In this document: piece by piece, positions 45,286-62,637 of the stretch
Numbering within the stretch: the first letter of the stretch is position 1
Layout: each line of letters starts with the position of its first letter
Assembly: GCA_902729315.2 (NCBI GenBank)
Contig: LR746280.1
Location: 129,001 to 193,000, forward strand
Direction: 5' to 3'
DNA from: Spirodela intermedia
Lineage: Eukaryota > Streptophyta > Magnoliopsida > Alismatales > Araceae
DNA length: 64,000 bases
Program-made: the position numbers and the translations under genes
The notes under the pieces: generated by a model
The model's database searches: none
What the model saw: only the letters and a program-made list of their open reading frames with translations
Told to the model about the DNA's origin: nothing

Positions 45286-48200
45286 TCAGCAGTTAATGCC
45301 ACATTGTCCCTGTGCGACGGCTTTCTGGGTGGGCGAGGTGAAGGGGTCGATGCGCACCCACAGCAAGGAGAAGATGGAGGCGAGGAGGATCGACCAGACG
45401 ATGACGATGGTGGGGGTGCGATTCTGGCGGCCCAGGAGACCCTTGAGGAAAGGGTAGAGGTGGAGGATGACCCAGATGGAGAAGAAGAGCTTCCCGAAGA
45501 GGGGTCCCCAGGACTGGTAGCCGCTGTTGATGGCGTAGGAGACGCCGGCGACGATCCCCACAAAGTTCACGATGAGGACCGTCGTGGGGGGGATGAGGAG
45601 GGTGGTCCACTTGAAGACGTAGAGCTCTGAGAATTCGCCGTCCTCATCGGAGGCCTTGGAGGTGACGGTGAAGTTGGTGTCGATCCCCGCCAGCACCTTC
45701 AGCAGCCCCTGGAACACGGCGAAGAGGTGGGCCGATGTCCCCCCGATGACCCAGAACTGCTCGTTCCTCCACCAATCCTCGATTCCGACGCCGCTCCACC
45801 GGAGCTCCAAGATCCCGGTGGCGAAAATGGAGGCGAAGAGGAGGATAAACCAGATGCCGGCGTAGTTGCTAATCTGCAAAGGAGAGAGAGAAACAGCGCA
45901 CGAGATCAGAGAGGCAGTGACCTTCAGCAGAGAGGGATGGAGAGAGAGGATGGGTTAGACCCATTTGCCCTTCGAGTGGAGCTCACCTCTGGGATGATAA
46001 ACTTGTTGGTGAGCAAGCAGATGGCCGGAAGCACGCAGTAGATGAGCAGCGGGATGGACGTGATGGGGTAGACGATGGTGTTGATGTAGGCCAACCTCTC
46101 CAGGAGCTTCAGCCTCCCGCTGTAACCATACCAGATTGGGCAATGCCTGCTCAACAGGATCTCGATCGACCCCAATGCCCACCGGAGCACCTGGTTCAGC
46201 CGATCCGACAGATTGATCGGTGCCGAACCCTTGAAGGCAGGACGAGGAGGCATGCAATATATCGATATCCATCCTCGCGCGTGCATCTTGAATCCAGTCA
46301 AGATATCCTCCGTGACGGAACCATAGATCCACCCGATCTGCAAGATGGCACACGTCGGCTCGCTCCATCAGCCCCACAGCGAGAGCTCGCAAGAAGAGCC
46401 CAGATACCTGCCTTGGAGAGAGAGAAGAGCAAGAGAGAGAAAGAGACGATCTTGGCTCACCTCCTTCCCCCACTCGGTCTTGTCTTCATAGCCGCAGCTT
46501 ATGACGTGGATCGCCTCCTTCAGCAGCAACGCAGGATTGGTGGACGGAGGGAGGCCGCCCTGCTCCATGAACGTCGACGCGATGAAGATGGGCGACTGAC
46601 CGAATCGCTTCTCCAAGCTCTTCTGAGAGATGAGCAGCGTCCTCTCGTCCTCGAAGCCTGCATGCACCGCACAGTTCTTCGTAAGCCCGCAGACGAACCG
46701 GGAGATGAACAGGAAGATCGGAGTCTTTCTCCTGCTTCTCAATCAGTCTTCTGGTGAAAATCGTCGCAGATCCCATGACGAATTCCTTACCTTCCACGCC
46801 TTCTTCGATGTCGTCCAAGCTGAAGATCGGCGCCGAGGACTCCGTTCTCTTCAACCCACGCTTCTTGCCCATGTACGCCTTGTCGCCCTTCTTCTTCCTC
46901 TTCCCGCAGCAGCTCTTGACTATGATGTTGGGCTCCAATTCGGCCTCCGTTAGGACTGGATGGTACCCGTACAGGGCCTGCCGGTTGAAGCAGCACCCAG
47001 TGCCCACGTAGACTGGGCCCTGGATGCCATCAAGCCCCTTCAAATTGATCTGCCAGCAAGAAGAAGAAGAAGAAGAAGAAGGAAAACAGTGAGGAGACCC
47101 GAGGAGCAAAACAATCTCATTGCCTTTGTTTTTCCGGGGAGGGGGTTGAATCGGATCGGTCCTCACATCGAAGAACACAATGTTGCGGTTGGCGTATCGA
47201 TCGTGCAAGTCGATGCCGTCGAATCTCTGCGGGAACTGGACGTAGCAGGTCTTCCTCCCCAGCGCGGGATCCATCATGAAGCACATCGCTTCCTTGAGGG
47301 CCTTGCTGTTATTGAAGTAGTGATCGCAGTCCACGTTCAGAAGGTAGGCTCCGTTCGTCAGAACAGCCGATACCCGGATCTGATGAGACCCAAGGAAGCT
47401 CAGAGGAGCCGCATGCTATGGGCATTGAAAATGATAACCAGACGAAGCATATGCCATGTGCATCGAAAACGAACAAGGGCAGAGAATGGTAGGAAAGCAG
47501 ACCAGTGCGTTCATGGCGCCGGCTTTCTTATGATGCTGGAAACCCGGTCGTTTCTCACGAGAGACGTAGACGAGCCGCGGTAGCTCGTTGCCGTCCGTGT
47601 CCAGGCCTCCGCTGTGGCCCAGAAAGACCTGCAGGACCAGGATGTAAGAGAGACGATAAAGCAGGAGTAGACGAGATGGGAAAGTCATCGGCTGGAACGG
47701 CGAAAAGGGTCCATCCGTCCACCTACCTGGATCATTCCGGGATGGTCGCGAGGGTTGTTCCCGGGCCAGGGGGTGCCGTCCTGCATCGTCCATCCTTCAT
47801 CGGGGGTCTTCTGCGCTTTTGCAACGAGGGCGTTGATCCGGACCTTGAACTCCTCGTACTCCCTCTGGGAACAAAAAACCCAGGAAGTGTCACCTACCAG
47901 TCCCCGTGACAGAAAAAAATAGGGCAGAAGACTCGCATTTGGCTTCCCACACCTTCATTGCTCGCCGCTCCTTCACAAAGGAGGGCTGGATCTTGTCCTT
48001 CAAATAATCAATCTTCTGGGCGAAGTAGAACTCGGGCGCTCTGGGTTCTATCTGGTGTTTCTTGCAGAAGGGCACCCACTTCCTCGCGAACTCCGAGGTC
48101 TCGGAGAGCGCTTCGAAGGTCAGCATCGCTGACCCATCGTCGGAGACGTAGCACGAAACCTTGTCCACCGGGTAGTCCACGGCGAGGATGGAGAGCACGG

Positions 48201-48746
48201 TGTTCGCCGTTATAAGAGGCGGCTCTTTCAGGGGATCCACAGTGCTCACAAAGACGTCAATGGGAGACAACTGCGACGGCTCCCCATCCCTGTCGTACCT
48301 GCGAGACCAGAGAGAAGCCCTGTGAGCTACTCTGCATCAACAAGCCAGGGTTTCCTCGAGATGAAGAAATCTGACGAGGGTGGTCGGAAGGAGTTTCAAT
48401 TACGACCAACCTGAGCGCGAGCCTGTCGAGATAGGTCTCCCGGTTGATAGGGTACCATTTGGGAAACTGATCCAGGAGCCAAGAGAGAGCGAACCAGATC
48501 TCACATATGACAGAGACCAGCCACAACGCGTACGCATCTTTCACAGGATGGGTAGCACGGTACTGGAAGAAGAAGCCCAAGATTATGAGCCGAAGAACGA
48601 TCACCACCCTGTAGAGGTTGAGCTGATTCGACCGAATGGGCACGACCCGACTCAATGGAAGACGAGAATCGTCAGCCCTGCAACAACAATGGCGATCGAT
48701 GTTTTATTCCAAACCGTTTTCCTCTGCCAAATTTGTCTGTCTGTTT

Positions 48747-48834
<88 letters not shown>

Positions 48835-50690
48835 CATTTGTAGCTCTTCACCATTTGAGCCGGTTCCTTCTGCATCTCCTTTGCCTTCTGTGTATTTGCC
48901 AGCCGTGGCCATCATCGCACTTACGTTCTTCTCTTGCTTTTGCTTCCAAGCCTCTACTCTCTCCTTCCAGTCGACGTTTCCTATGCCGTACGAGTTCAAG
49001 TCCTTGGTAGGATCCACGGTTCTCACCGGAACTGTCGGCATGGAACCCATTTTGGTCAGGACGGTTCAAGAGGAAAGATCCTGAGGGTTGACCGTTTTCT
49101 ATCCTTCGTACGAAATCGAGAAAGGTTTTCCGAACCACCTGGCATGTTGGGATCGACGTGAGGAAGCGAATGACTACGCTTCGACTGGCGATCCGGCGTA
49201 GCGATAGGAATCTCGCCTGAAACCTGCAAAGAATTTGAGCACGAAGCTGGTCGGAAAGCAGCAACTGAAGAATTTTCATCAGACACCAGAGAAGCTCAAT
49301 GATATCTCAGAAAGAGAAACAATGGTGTCTAGCTTCCGATGATTGGAAAGCAGGGTGGGTCGATCCAGATTTCTTGGTTCGGAATCATGGGGATATTATA
49401 CGATCTGATATGTCGGGCTGCCCAGTTTTTCCTCCGTTTCGGATCAACTGAGGAAACTACGACAGAGCCCTGCGCACCCAACGAAGAGAGAATCCAAAAT
49501 GAACAGAGGCATGAACGGATGCATGGGTTCCCTTCACCATACCGATTGACCGGCACTGGGGAGGATGAGATGGGGTTGCTGAAAATCCCGCCTTATGGAA
49601 GATGGGGGGAGGTCGTCCTCTCCCAGCAATCTCTGTGGGTTCCCCGACTTCTCCTGGTCGTCGGCATAGTTGAGCTCGTTATCGAGGTCGTCAACGTCCT
49701 CCTCTTCCTCGTCTCCCTCCACCCTGGCGCTCCCTGTGTTGCACACAGGGTGAAGCAGAACAAAACCGTGAGAGATTATATGGAGAAACCTCAAATTCGA
49801 GCTTTCGGGGCTTTGGGTATCCGTAGATAATTCCCCGAGATGGTGAGGATTGCAGACCTTTGAGCCTCTTGTACCTGGTCTTGCACTGAGGGCAGGATCC
49901 GTTGCCCTCCTTCCTCTCGTACTCGTAGCAGGGCCTGCAGACGGGGAATGCGCACTCGTCGCAAGCCACGAACACTTCGCCGGCAACTGAGAGGCCCACG
50001 GAGTCCCCGCATATCTGGCAAACCTGGTTGTTCATGTTCTTCAGCGTCTTGGGCTGCAGATTGCGAGGATTCGACAGGTAAGTTATCCCGGGGTACGATC
50101 TTAAGGAGGCAAGAAGAAGATGATTATGGAGGAAGCAGACGAGAAGAGGTTTGGTCGATGAAAATGTCGGCTTTCGCGACTGCCACACAGAATGCAAGGA
50201 CGAGCAAGGAGCAGATCAGCTGAGAAGAAAGGATGATCGCCTTGGAAAGATCGGGTCAAAAAACAGGAAGCCGAACTGAGGCGGCTCGCTCCTACACAGC
50301 TGGAAAGCCGCATGGGTGGCTACCTGTAAGTTCAGATGCTCAGGAACCCTAGTGGGAAACGAGACAATGCCCAATGAATCAGCGGTCGACTGTATTGGAC
50401 AAGATGGGGGAGACGGGGGATGAGCCCCCGAAGAAGGCGGAGATTCAACCATTTCACCCATCCAACCGAAAAACAAGGCAGATCATCCGGAGAGACGGAA
50501 GAACATGAAGAGCCGGGGACCAGCGGGAGACGGCAGATCCGACTAAGAGGAATCGACGGGAAAAAGAGGAAGAGGATGCTATGGTAAGGATACAGGAAGG
50601 ATTTCTCACCCCGCCTTCTCCGTCGTGCCGGATCATCACCAGCTCGTTCCTCCGGTGAGAACCGGCAACCATTCCTCCGTTGGCCTCCAT
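45286..50690 (-). CDS. CESA1: cellulose synthase catalytic subunit, CESA1 type
   Basis: GT2 glycosyltransferase of the plasma-membrane rosette, making beta-1,4-glucan of primary walls. Fourteen exons: 50690..50610, 50053..49858, 49733..49543, 49223..49139, 49031..48836, 48677..48411, 48298..47953, 47864..47727, 47628..47503, 47379..47167, 47049..46791, 46657..46461, 46337..45987 and 45873..45286. They close in frame to 1077 aa. The start [20 protein letters not shown] is the CESA1 signature. A Cys-rich RING-type zinc finger spans residues 39-84. Catalytic motifs are DDG (~392), DCD (559-561), TED (774-776) and QVLRW (814-818), all intact. The membrane helices near both ends are present, and the tail GQCGINC ends in Cys. 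Intron 5 is mostly microsatellite. It lies beside BT1 and the PPR gene as CESA1 does in Arabidopsis. Confidence 0.97.
48749..48831. repeat. compound (GT)n(GA)n microsatellite filling CESA intron 5
   Basis: About 18 GT units followed by about 22 GA units on the plus strand. On the gene strand the intron opens GTAT and goes directly into (CT)n then (AC)n, so the repeat occupies over half of a 159-nt intron and starts 4 nt from the 5' splice site. Confidence 0.95.
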
Positions 50691-51933
50691 AGCTTCTCAG
50701 GATCTTTCTCCGCTCGTTCAGATCGACCTCTGGGTGGCGAAAATGGAAGCAAGAACAGGGCCTGGACGACGGAAGACTGCTTCAGCTGCCCCCCGGCTCC
50801 ATCGCATCTCCTACTCCGCTCCCTGCCTCTCATACAATCGCATTTGCATTTTGTCTGCCATTTAATCCCTTCTTCGGTGCACTTCGCGGGGTGGTAATTG
50901 CCCACATTTATTTAATGTTCTTGCATCACTGCCAGTTGGAAGGCATCCTTGCGGTCACCTGCCTCTTCTCGCCGACTTGCTGCGCAAACACTGTCACTTA
51001 GCTGTTCCGCAAAGAAAAGGGAAACATAGGGTCTCACTGCCACAGTCAGCTCCTAGTTAATCCACCATTCATAAACTGTTGACCCCGTGAAAAAAGGCCA
51101 ATCGAGACAGCGTGCATCTCGTACCCCCCTGTTGACTGAAGCGAGTTTCTGAAATGGTTCGTGCACGCAAGTGGAAAAATTCGAGCAGATCCCGTCGGTG
51201 GCTTCAGGAGAAAGAATCTGTCCGACAGCTGGCACCTCTCCTGCTCCGTCACTCCCCACTCCGACAAGTGTGGAACTAGATCAAGTAACCCTATATTCCA
51301 TTGCATCCCTGCATGGCACATGATATACTTTAAAATGTTCGTTCAGGAGCATCCTGGCGGCAGAGTCAACCACGGAGAAACGCAGAAGATGGCCTCCCAG
51401 CATCCGACCAGGGCGGACAGCGCTCCACTGCCGATGAGGGTCCCTTGGCTCAGCAGCCACCCTACGAGAGCCCAGTTGCCCATATAAATCGGCTTCGCTC
51501 TGATTCGAGATGACCCCCCGGCGGCGGCGGGCGGTGCCCCGCTGCCGCCGATCGACCAATGCCCCGTCTTCTTGGGCGTTCTTCACGTGCAGCCTGTCAA
51601 GACTCTGCTCCTGAGCAGCTGGGTGGGCGCCGCCAGCTGCAGAGAACTCATTAATTCGGACATACCTTCCACGCTTCACTTCAAAGCCAAGAAAAATCTC
51701 ATCAAGGAGTGGGGCCATTCTCACTCTCTTTCTCTCTTGCTATCTGACACACACCTACCCAACCCACCGTCCATGAGATCAAATCTGAACAAAAACTCTT
51801 TGCTTCGTCCGTACATACGTTGCTTCCTCACCGTGGCTGGCCTTCAATGCCGCAGTGGAACAGCCACCGTAACCAAAAGCCGTTGACTCCGACGCCCCAG
51901 CGGAGAGTGACCCTCTCCTTGGTCCTCGCTCAT
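50691..51933. other. intergenic between CESA and the ABCC gene
   Basis: CESA promoter and 5' UTR (left part) and ABCC 3' flank (right part), both genes on the minus strand. A TTAAATAAAT stretch at about 50908-50918 (minus strand) could act as a TATA element. A 46-codon minus-strand frame at 51343-51483 is discussed in the findings. Nothing else was recognised. Confidence 0.4.
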
Positions 51934-57342
<5,409 letters not shown>

Positions 57343-57397
57343 GAACGACGACGTCTGGTGGGTCTCGCAGCGCCGGCGGGAGACTCACACACAGGCA

Positions 57398-57403
<6 letters not shown>

Positions 57404-57450
<47 letters not shown>

Positions 57451-57464
57451 AGGGAGAGAGAGGA
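57404..57464. repeat. (GA)n microsatellite upstream of the ABCC start codon
   Basis: About 25 GA units followed by GGGA repeats. It lies between the ABCC start codon and the duplicated start-like segment, so it is probably in the 5' UTR. Confidence 0.92.
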
Positions 57465-57474
57465 CAGCCCCTAG

Positions 57475-57560
57475 CTCACAAGGACGGGCGTCGGTGGAAA
57501 CAAGCTACATCCATCGTCATCTGCAGCACCCATTTCGATCGAGGAGACGACTGGAACGTT
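57475..57560 (-). pseudogene. diverged duplicate of the first ~25 codons of the ABCC gene
   Basis: Read on the minus strand, this segment gives VSSIEMGAADDDGC and FPPTPVLVS. The true ABCC start gives SSSIEMGTTGDDSGG and LPPMPILLSW. The nucleotide match is clear across CGATCGAAATGGG. In the duplicate the frame meets GTGAGC and then a stop, where the real gene reads CTGAGCTGG. It may be a dead copy or an alternative first exon, since GTGAGC is a usable donor sequence. Confidence 0.6.
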
Positions 57561-58960
57561 GACGAGTTTGAGCGGGGAAACAGAGAGAGAGAGAGAGAGG
57601 GAGGTGCGGCCAATTTTGTTCCCCGCCTCTCGAGGGCGAGCCGCACTCGGTTCCATTCCAGTACTTTGCGGCACGTATGGAGCTCGTCCCGAACACGTGG
57701 TGGCATTGCTCCGTTGTTACCCTTGAAGCTCGAGTTTCCTTGCATGTCCATCCACGTAAGACGGATAACTTCCCGGGCCCAATCCGGGCTTGGGCTTCAG
57801 ACGTGTATTAATAATGGGCCGCAGACGTGTGAGCCGAGTTCAATAGTATGGGCGCTGGTCAAACTTGGTCGGCTTGCGTGTCAGACAGAGTTCGGGTGCC
57901 AACTAGGAGCTTGCCCCCTCGTCAACACGGCTGTGCCTTGTCTTATCTGCGCCTCTTCTCCTTTCGCACGTTCCCACGCCAGTTCGGGTGCGCCGCATCT
58001 GAAAGTCCAGCAGCCCGAGAACGAGGATATATCAATTCCGCCTAATAAATAGCTATAAATATAAATGTACGAAGAAAATGGAAATTGAAAAAAAATATAT
58101 AATAAAGATATGGGGAAGAAAATTAGGTAGCATAAGGCGAGTTTCAGGAGATGCCACGTGGATGAGATAGATAGAAATGACCGGGGACGGGGGTCGTCGA
58201 CCGTTCTGTTGGTGGCGCCGCCTGTTGCCGTCGAGAAAACGCCATAAACCACAAACAAAGGACCAGTTGCGCGATAGTCTTATTATCTGAGGGGGGGCCC
58301 GTCGGCTTTAGATGCCTCTCCGTGGTGGCCTTCGTCGACCAACCAGCCGGTGGAGAGGCGGACGGGAAAGGGCGTCGAAGATTCAAGACCAGTTCCTCGT
58401 CAGCGGCGGAAAGGAGATGTACAGTGGGAGGCGTCGGAAGGTGCTGTTCTTCTTCTTCTCTTTCGATACCTTTCCCAAGATTCTCGGGACGAAGAGTAGT
58501 AAACTATGCATCGACCGATGGAGGAGGAGGGAAGAAAGGGGAGGAGAGGGAGGAAGAAAATAAATCAGATCGACCGATCACCGTTGCGAGAGCCCTCTGC
58601 GCGCGATGACCGAAACCGAAGCACAGAAGGAAACCTAATCAAAATTGTGTAAATAATTAATATACACCTCCGGAGAGAAGAGGAAGAAGAAGAAGAAGAA
58701 GAATCGACAGGGGGAAACAGTCTGATGTCTGATAATTCACAGAAGCTTGGCGGTGACATCTCGCACGCAGAACACCGACACACCAGCAATCGAACAAGAG
58801 CACGGAGACGATCATACATGTGTGAGGGGCATACGAGGCGCTCCTACTTGTGTCTCTAGGCTTCAATTCTTCCACCTGACATGAAGGTAGAACTCAATCG
58901 ACTGTTGCCCCCGCCGTTGCCAAGCAGAAGAGGAGAGAAGGCACCGCAGCACAGCCGCCT

Positions 58961-59275
58961 CTACCGCCTCCGGGGGTTGGATTTCTGCGGGGCACCGCCG
59001 GAATTCCCGAAGATCCCGCAGAAGCCGCAGCCGGAGACCTTGGGAGAAGGCGGATCGACGGCCGGGGAGACCTTGATGGCCCGGTACGGGCGGTTCCCGC
59101 CGTTGGATCTGCTCCGCTCCATCTGCCTGCCGTTCCCGCCTCCGGCCTCCGCTCCCTCCTCCCTGCTCTTCGCCTGGATCCCCTCCTCCACTAGCAGCCT
59201 GTCCTCCCACACCAGCCCCGACGATCCCGATCTCCTGAAGGTCTCCCCAGATCTCTGAAGGCTCGGGGCCGCCAT
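58961..59275 (-). CDS. MAPK-substrate protein, MASS (At1g80180)-like
   Basis: Single-exon gene of 104 aa. The N-terminus MAAPSLQRSGETFRRSGSSG followed by LVWEDRLL matches the family start (MAxLQRSxxSFRRQGSSGIVW). The middle is charged (Glu/Arg-rich). The C-terminus has MERSRSNGGN, YRAIKVSPAVDPPSPKVS and CGFCGIFG. The two Ser-Pro sites in the VSPAVDPPSP segment are the probable MAP-kinase targets. In Arabidopsis this family was described as MAPK substrates in stomatal development; that role is carried over by family only. An in-frame ATG lies 33 bases upstream (MGGCVCVCEEG), inside a CA/GT-like repeat, and is a less likely start. It is near a glyoxalase I-like gene, as its Arabidopsis relatives are. 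Confidence 0.86.
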   Translation of the reverse strand: MAAPSLQRSGETFRRSGSSGLVWEDRLLVEEGIQAKSREEGAEAGGGNGRQMERSRSNGGNRPYRAIKVSPAVDPPSPKVSGCGFCGIFGNSGGAPQKSNPRRR

Positions 59276-60494
59276 TCCTTCTTCACAAACACACACACAC
59301 CCCCCCAACCAATACAGGCCGCTCTTCCTCCTCTCTCTCTCCCCCTTCTCCTTCCAGAGCCTTCGACGGGAGGAAGCAGAGGAAATTATCGCACAAAATC
59401 CACCCCAGTACGCGCCGTTCGCTCGTATTTAAAGGACTCGGTCGACGATAAGCCAGAACGGAAGCGAGTGAGAAACAGGGGCGAAGGGTCTTTTGGTAAT
59501 ATCAATAGTTAACGAGAAAGCGAGCGGAGACGTCTGATTCAATAATTAACGACTGAACGGAAGAAGTCAATTCCCATCCTCAAACCCGGCGGTGGTCTAA
59601 CGGGGCCTTCGTCAATGCCGGCGACTGAGCGCCGTCCCTACCAGAGCTTGCCGCGTCCCCTTCGTCTCCGCCGTGTCCCTGTCGCCGCCGTCATCCACCG
59701 CGGCGTGATCCGGCGATGGGAGCAGCCGCCAGATGGAGTCGCCTGGACCAAGGTTGCCGGCAACATCCACCTCGGCGATGGCCAATTCGGACGGCTGTTC
59801 GGCGGTCATCTCTCTCCGTCCGTTCAGGCAGACGACTTTTGCTCACAGTCCACGCTCATCCCCCGCGGCGACTCAAGCCAGAACCTGCACATCATCAGAG
59901 ACCAACTCTCAGTCTGCACATCATCTACGAGGATGACGACGGCGTTGGGAAACCTTGGCTTCGTCTTCGACGGCGGAAAATGCGCAGATCAACTGCTTCA
60001 GGGGACGAAAAAGGGGAAAAAACTCGAATCAGTCGGGTGCAGGTAGTCTTGGAGCAGAATGTTGATGTCCTGGAGCGCCGGCGACCACTCCTTTGGGAAG
60101 ACGATCATCCACAGCCTGGGATAATGGCTTTCAGCGGCGGTCTCGGCGGCAAAGAGATTGATGGGGAATCCTTGCACCCCCCGCGTCGTCTGGTCCGAAC
60201 AAGAGATCTGGGAACGGAGGTAGCTTACATAGATCGGAAAACCGCTCCAGATCATGAAGAAAACCAGGAGAATTTGATATCCAAGGTTTTTGAAACCAGG
60301 GACAGATCTGAAGCTTCTGGATCTGCCTTACGATAGAATTCAGATCAGAAACGAAACTCATTCTGCAGTACCTTCTCGCAGGGGAGGTTAGTCGCCGGGA
60401 AGAGCGCAGCGTGGGACACCATCTCGAGGACGGCCTCCTCCTCTTCCTTCTCGCCCTCGCACCAAACAGTCTGGGCTAAGCCCGAAAGTGCTAC

Positions 60495-60612
60495 TGGCCC
60501 GATACGACTTATGGGCCTTAAATAAGGCCATTAATAATAAAGGCTCATAAATGCCCGTACCAGACAGTGATACGGCCCATTATGAAGGATGGCCCACGAA
60601 AAGCCCTAGCCC
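60495..60612. promoter_or_regulatory. site II-like promoter elements ahead of the membrane-protein gene
   Basis: TGGCCC, TGGGCC, GGCCCA and TGGCCCA occur between about 60496 and 60592, with TAAATAAGG at about 60520 and AGCCCTAGCCC at about 60602. This is a TCP-type site II cluster of the kind found in housekeeping promoters, placed 150-270 bp upstream of the ATG at 60764. Confidence 0.5.
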
Positions 60613-60640
60613 ATCTGAGAACTGTTGTCCCCAAACCCCA

Positions 60641-60692
<52 letters not shown>
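60641..60692. repeat. (CT)n microsatellite in the probable 5' UTR
   Basis: About 25 CT units ending 72 bp upstream of the start codon at 60764. CT-rich leaders are common in plant 5' UTRs. Confidence 0.92.
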
Positions 60693-60694
<2 letters not shown>

Positions 60695-60763
60695 GCTTCT
60701 TCGCTCGCAGGACCATTTTCGGCTTCCCCGGGACTGAGCGAGGAGGAGAAAGGGAGGGAGGCG

Positions 60764-62637
60764 ATGGGTTGGACAAGCGCGAAGATCTCGTCGGTCGCTG
60801 CCCGCGTCTACTTCTTCCTCATCATCCTGCAGATCCCGCTCTTCAGGTAAGAACACTGCCTGTCCCCTTTTTCCGCGGCCTTCGTCCCTCCTGATCTTCC
60901 ATCTTCTCCATCCCCGGGCACTGTAAATCTGGCTCCTTCGCCGTCGGACTTCAGAAACCCTCTTCTGACCGCCGCTGGTCTTCTGCCTTCTGTGTGGATA
61001 TCGCTTCACCCACCCCCCCCCCCCCTTCGCAACCTAGTTTTGCTCAGGAAGATGTTTGTCCGAATACTTGTTTGAAGGGGACAACACGCATTTCACTGGA
61101 GCTTATGGTGAATCTCAATCAGGGGGCTCTGGCAAACCCTGTAGGTCCGTTGCTTCAACTCGACGCGGGTTGGATGGGTGGGACAAGAAGCCACTCACCG
61201 TTCCAGGAATCCTGCTCTTCTTTCGTGATGTTTTAGAAATCCTTGTTCTTCCACGACCGATGGTCTTCTTCATATTAGCTTGGTTGGAGGAGGGTGATTA
61301 TTTCCGGCTTAAAGGAGACACCTTTTAGGATCGTAAATTCTGCCGGGGCTGAATTTCCTCCCAAGCGTCAGAGACCTTGGGGCTTCACTTTCATGGGGGG
61401 AAGAAGCTGATGTGAATAAAGCTTCGGCGGCTCACCATGGAAAACCCAGATGATGCGTGGTCCTAGGAAGGAAGAAGTATAATTTTTTTCATCTTATCCG
61501 GCCATTTTAACCTGATGATGGGTTCTCACGTTCCAAGAAATACCTTACTCCTCCGTCACCATGTCCCACACTTCGTGATTATATTCCTTGGCTTGAGCTG
61601 TGGGTTCTTGTTCTTAATCCGCTCGCAGGGACTCCTACCTGTTCATATCTTAATATTTTCTAAGAGACGAGCATGGAACTAAGCCGAATGCCTACAAGTT
61701 TTGTCCTCCGTAGGCTGCCCTCCTTTTGCTTTTTTTTTCTCCGCACGCTGCACTATCTGGGAGATGGGTGGTGTGTAAATCAGGTGTCCGATCTTAGAAC
61801 CTTGATCTTGTCGATGAACGCTAGTTCAACCAGTACGAAGCATGGTTCGCGAAGGCCGCTGCACATCGTTGCCGGAAAAGACACAGGAGTAACCATTCTT
61901 TCCGGTGCTTGCTTGGGCATCATCAAATTAATATGCTTTGAGTAGCTTCTTTTTCTATGCATTACTGTGGTTTTCTAACTCTCTCTCTCTCTCTCTCTCT
62001 CTAGAATACCATGCAGGTCAGGGATGTGTAAAACCCCGATGGAAGTGACTTGCTCCCAGTTACTGGCGAACGAGATCTTCCCACCGGCTCTGGTGAAGGC
62101 CCTTCTCTACCCTGGAGCTCTCGTCAGCGGCCTAGTCTCCAACATGGCCGTTCCCGGCTGGGACGACGTGCTGCAGATCTACAACCTGACAGAAGTGAAG
62201 AATTCTTCCCCAGCACCCGATCTGCAGCGCCTCGAGGTTCCTTCTCTGCCGCTACCCAATGCCACCTCCTTCTTCCCTCCTCCAAGACGAGGGTTTTCGT
62301 AGTTCTTTGTCCCTCATCCTTCCTCTGCCGTTTCCGCCAGGTGCTCGCAGGGAGCTACTTCTCTGTGGCGGGCGCCGTCGTGGGGCTTCTGAAGCCGGGG
62401 AGGATGACCCTGTTCGGAGTTCTCCTCGTAGTCTGGGGCCTGCTCAAGGAGGGCTTCCTGGGTAAGCCCCAGAATACGGACCCTGCCGCGGCTCTCTACG
62501 TCTACCCTACGATTTTGGTCGCCCTGGTGTGCGCCTTCTCCTCCATAAGATACGACGTGAAGAAGGTCACCAGGAGGAATCAGCCTCGCCCCATCGCCAC
62601 GCCATTGCAGAGCTCGGCCAAGTCCAAGCTCAAGTGA
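60764..62637 (+). CDS. conserved plant membrane protein of unknown function
   Basis: Three exons, 60764-60846, 62005-62236 and 62341-62637, joined in phases 2 and 0 to 203 aa. I recognise the family from plants but know no function. The N-terminus MGWTSAKISSVAARVYFFLI and QIPLFRIPCRSGMCKTP has one hydrophobic helix followed by a Cys pair. Next come PPALVKALLYPGALVSGL and VPGWDDVLQIYNLT, then VLAGSYFSVAGAVVGLLKPG, LFGVLLVVWGLLKEGFLG and YVYPTILVALVCAFSSIRYD. That gives about four membrane segments and a basic tail ending SKSKLK, which resembles an ER-retrieval dilysine-type end. Intron 1 (1.16 kb) ends in a long (CT)n tract that forms the polypyrimidine tract and touches the acceptor. Confidence 0.87.
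61980..62002. repeat. (CT)n microsatellite forming the polypyrimidine tract of an acceptor
   Basis: About 11 CT units run directly into the acceptor TAG at 62002-62004 of the membrane-protein gene. Confidence 0.93.

Larger units (their letters stand above)
57343..58960. other. intergenic: ABCC leader/promoter and 3' flank of the MASS-like gene
   Basis: Contains the (GA)n run at 57404-57464, a second diverged copy of the ABCC start region (57475-57560), a short GA run at 57580-57600 and GGCCC/TGGGCC elements at about 57775-57820. AT-rich from 58040 to 58130. No other coding exon was recognised. Confidence 0.45.
59276..60763. other. intergenic, with an unassigned candidate exon on the minus strand
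   Basis: No known gene was recognised. A minus-strand ATG frame near 60421-60371 (MVSHAALFPATNLPCEK, then donor-like GTACTG) is headed by a GC-rich acidic open stretch and shares the promoter of the plus-strand gene at 60764. A hydrophobic frame on the minus strand at about 60335-60230 follows an acceptor-like GGCAG. These could be two exons of an unrecognised gene, but the phases do not settle it. Confidence 0.3.
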
